Assembly (NCBI GenBank): GCA_030589055.1
Contig: JAUUWK010000055.1
Coordinates: 1-7,059, forward strand
DNA from: Candidatus Bathyarchaeota archaeon
GTDB lineage: Archaea; Thermoproteota; Bathyarchaeia; Bathyarchaeales; Bathycorpusculaceae
DNA: 7,059 nt
Reading direction: 5' to 3'
Shown: positions 6,306 through 7,059 of the stretch, one piece after another
Position numbering within the stretch: position 1 is the first letter of the stretch
Layout of the letters: each line of letters starts with the position of its first letter
Made by a program: the position numbers and the translations under genes
Notes under the pieces: generated by a model
Told to the model about the DNA's origin: nothing
The model's input: only the letters and a program-made list of their open reading frames with translations
The model's database searches: none

Positions 6306-6827
6306 TTAGAATGTTTCATAATGAACTATTTGACTCAGGGATCTTCTGCTTCGTGGTGAGGGAGCCTCAGCAGCGTAACCGACAGGAATTATGGCTACTG
6401 GTCTTACTCCTCGAGGAATCTTCAAGATTCTTCTTGCCTCTTCTTCTCTGAATGCGCCGATCCAGCAGGTGCCTAATCCAAGGGAGTATGCAGCCAAATG
6501 AATGTTTTGTATAGCGGCAGCCGTGTCTTGGATGCAGTATAGGGTTTTGCCGCGCACACCATAACGCATTGAGGAACGGTCTTCATCGGCGCAAACAACG
6601 ATTACAATAGGAGCTTCCTCAACGAAACTCTGTCCTACAGCAGCAGCCAGCTTCCTCTTGATCTCTGGTTTTCGCACGATTATGAATCTCCATGGTTGAG
6701 TGTTTCCTGCAGAAGGAGCCCACCGAGCGGAATCAACAAGCTTCTCCACGGTTTCCATGTGAACATCTTGATTTCTGAAGGCTCTAATGCTCCTTCTTCC
6801 TCTAATGGCTTCTAAAACGTCTATAAT
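6306..6827 (-). CDS. FMN-dependent nitroreductase-family protein with non-canonical start
   Basis: Member of the NfsB/FMN-reductase-like superfamily of homodimeric cytoplasmic flavoproteins that reduce nitro groups, quinones or related substrates with NAD(P)H; the physiological substrate is unknown. The first ATG (6758) would give only 150 residues and miss the FMN phosphate-binding arm. The same frame continues upstream without interruption to 6827 and encodes IIDVLEAIRGRRSIRAF..., the standard family N-terminus. Numbered from ATT 6827 (173 aa): RGRRSIR at 9-15 and APSAGNTQPW at 37-46 (FMN contacts), GLGTCWIGAF at 117-126, PVGYAAEAP at 148-156, then an Arg-rich C-terminal tail. A TAG lies directly before ATT, and no ATG, GTG or TTG occurs before codon 24. 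GGAGTTGA (6834-6841) resembles an SD six bases before ATT; family alignment would place the start at the ATA next to it. Either it uses ATT/ATA, or the start codon is mutated or misread. Confidence 0.88.
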   Translation of the reverse strand: MIDVLEAIRGRRSIRAFRNQDVHMETVEKLVDSARWAPSAGNTQPWRFIIVRKPEIKRKLAAAVGQSFVEEAPIVIVVCADEDRSSMRYGVRGKTLYCIQDTAAAIQNIHLAAYSLGLGTCWIGAFREEEARRILKIPRGVRPVAIIPVGYAAEAPSPRSRRSLSQIVHYETF

Positions 6828-6833
6828 CTAACT

Positions 6834-6841
6834 TCAACTCC
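6834..6841 (-). promoter_or_regulatory. Shine-Dalgarno before the ATT/ATA start of the nitroreductase
   Basis: The minus strand reads GGAGTTGA, seven of eight matches to GGAGGTGA. It lies 6 bases from ATT (6827) and 9 from ATA (6824). The 6-base gap equals that of the DppF SD-to-ATG gap. It is about 75 bases from the first ATG, so it cannot serve that codon. Confidence 0.5.
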
Positions 6842-6844
6842 CAG

Positions 6845-6853
6845 AATATTAAC
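6845..6853 (-). promoter_or_regulatory. putative TATA box for the nitroreductase (near candidate)
   Basis: The minus strand reads GTTAATATT. Its centre near 6849 predicts a transcript start near 6824, right at the ATA, which would make a leaderless message. A second candidate, CTATTTAATG at 6887-6896, would give a 40-base leader that includes the SD. The two are not separable from sequence alone. Confidence 0.35.
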
Positions 6854-7059
6854 TCTTAACAAGCCATATTAGCTCTTTCAGGATTTCATTAAATAGGTTA
6901 ATCGTTAAGCCAGTAGAAAAGCATGTTGGAATTGAGCAGAGTGCCCAACCACGTCCGCTTTGTGAAGATGCCCTGCAAAAGAATTTGATGCAAGAGTGTC
7001 ATGAGTCCTTCAAATCGTTTCCACGGAAGTCAGCGAAGTGCGTATGACAGAGATTGAAG
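6854..7059. other. right-edge segment with no supported gene
   Basis: Upstream of the nitroreductase. It contains a second TATA-like candidate (6887-6896, minus) and otherwise only short frames: a plus-strand frame open from 6853 to 7044 that has no ATG/GTG/TTG until near its end, and a 34-codon minus-strand ORF at 6898-7002. Neither matches anything I recognise, and I find no tRNA or snoRNA-like fold. It may be the leader or edge of a gene outside the window. Confidence 0.4.

Overview
The window reads as archaeal chromosome, probably from a member of the Thermoproteota/Bathyarchaeia-type lineages. Evidence from sequence: AT-rich BRE/TATA-type boxes sit about 25 bases before the expected transcript starts; several starts are TTG or otherwise non-ATG; Shine-Dalgarno matches are of the GGTGA/GAGGT type; and the replication gene is an archaeal/eukaryotic-type ATP-dependent DNA ligase with an internal PCNA-binding box. 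The exact lineage is inference. I see no mobile element, tRNA, rRNA or CRISPR array.

Layout. (1) Positions 107-508, minus strand: a 133-residue protein I cannot name. (2) Across a 170-base divergent promoter region, positions 679-2643, plus strand: a two-gene operon for the paired ATPases of an oligopeptide/dipeptide-type ABC importer (DppD/OppD then DppF/OppF), each with a C-terminal four-cysteine motif. No permease or binding-protein gene is present here. (3) Positions 2809-3975, plus strand: a multi-pass Yip1-type membrane protein whose promoter shares an identical 16-base core with the ABC operon promoter. (4) Converging on it with a CTAG stop overlap, a small two-helix membrane protein (3972-4196, minus). 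(5) Positions 4406-6172, minus: DNA ligase, complete, with all nucleotidyltransferase motifs. (6) Positions 6306-6827, minus: an FMN-dependent nitroreductase-family protein. Its canonical N-terminus (IDVLEAIRGRRSIRAF) is encoded upstream of the first ATG and has no ATG, GTG or TTG start; the frame begins with ATT-ATA directly after a stop codon.

The two ATPases work as a heterodimer driving import through permeases encoded elsewhere. The ligase and nitroreductase are separate units with their own putative promoters. The rest of the neighbourhood looks like ordinary chromosomal content and I do not see a new multi-gene defence or mobile system. The observations most worth a second look are the non-canonical start of the nitroreductase, the shared promoter core linking the orphan ATPase pair with the Yip1-type protein, and the consistent six-base SD spacing that picks out unusual start codons.
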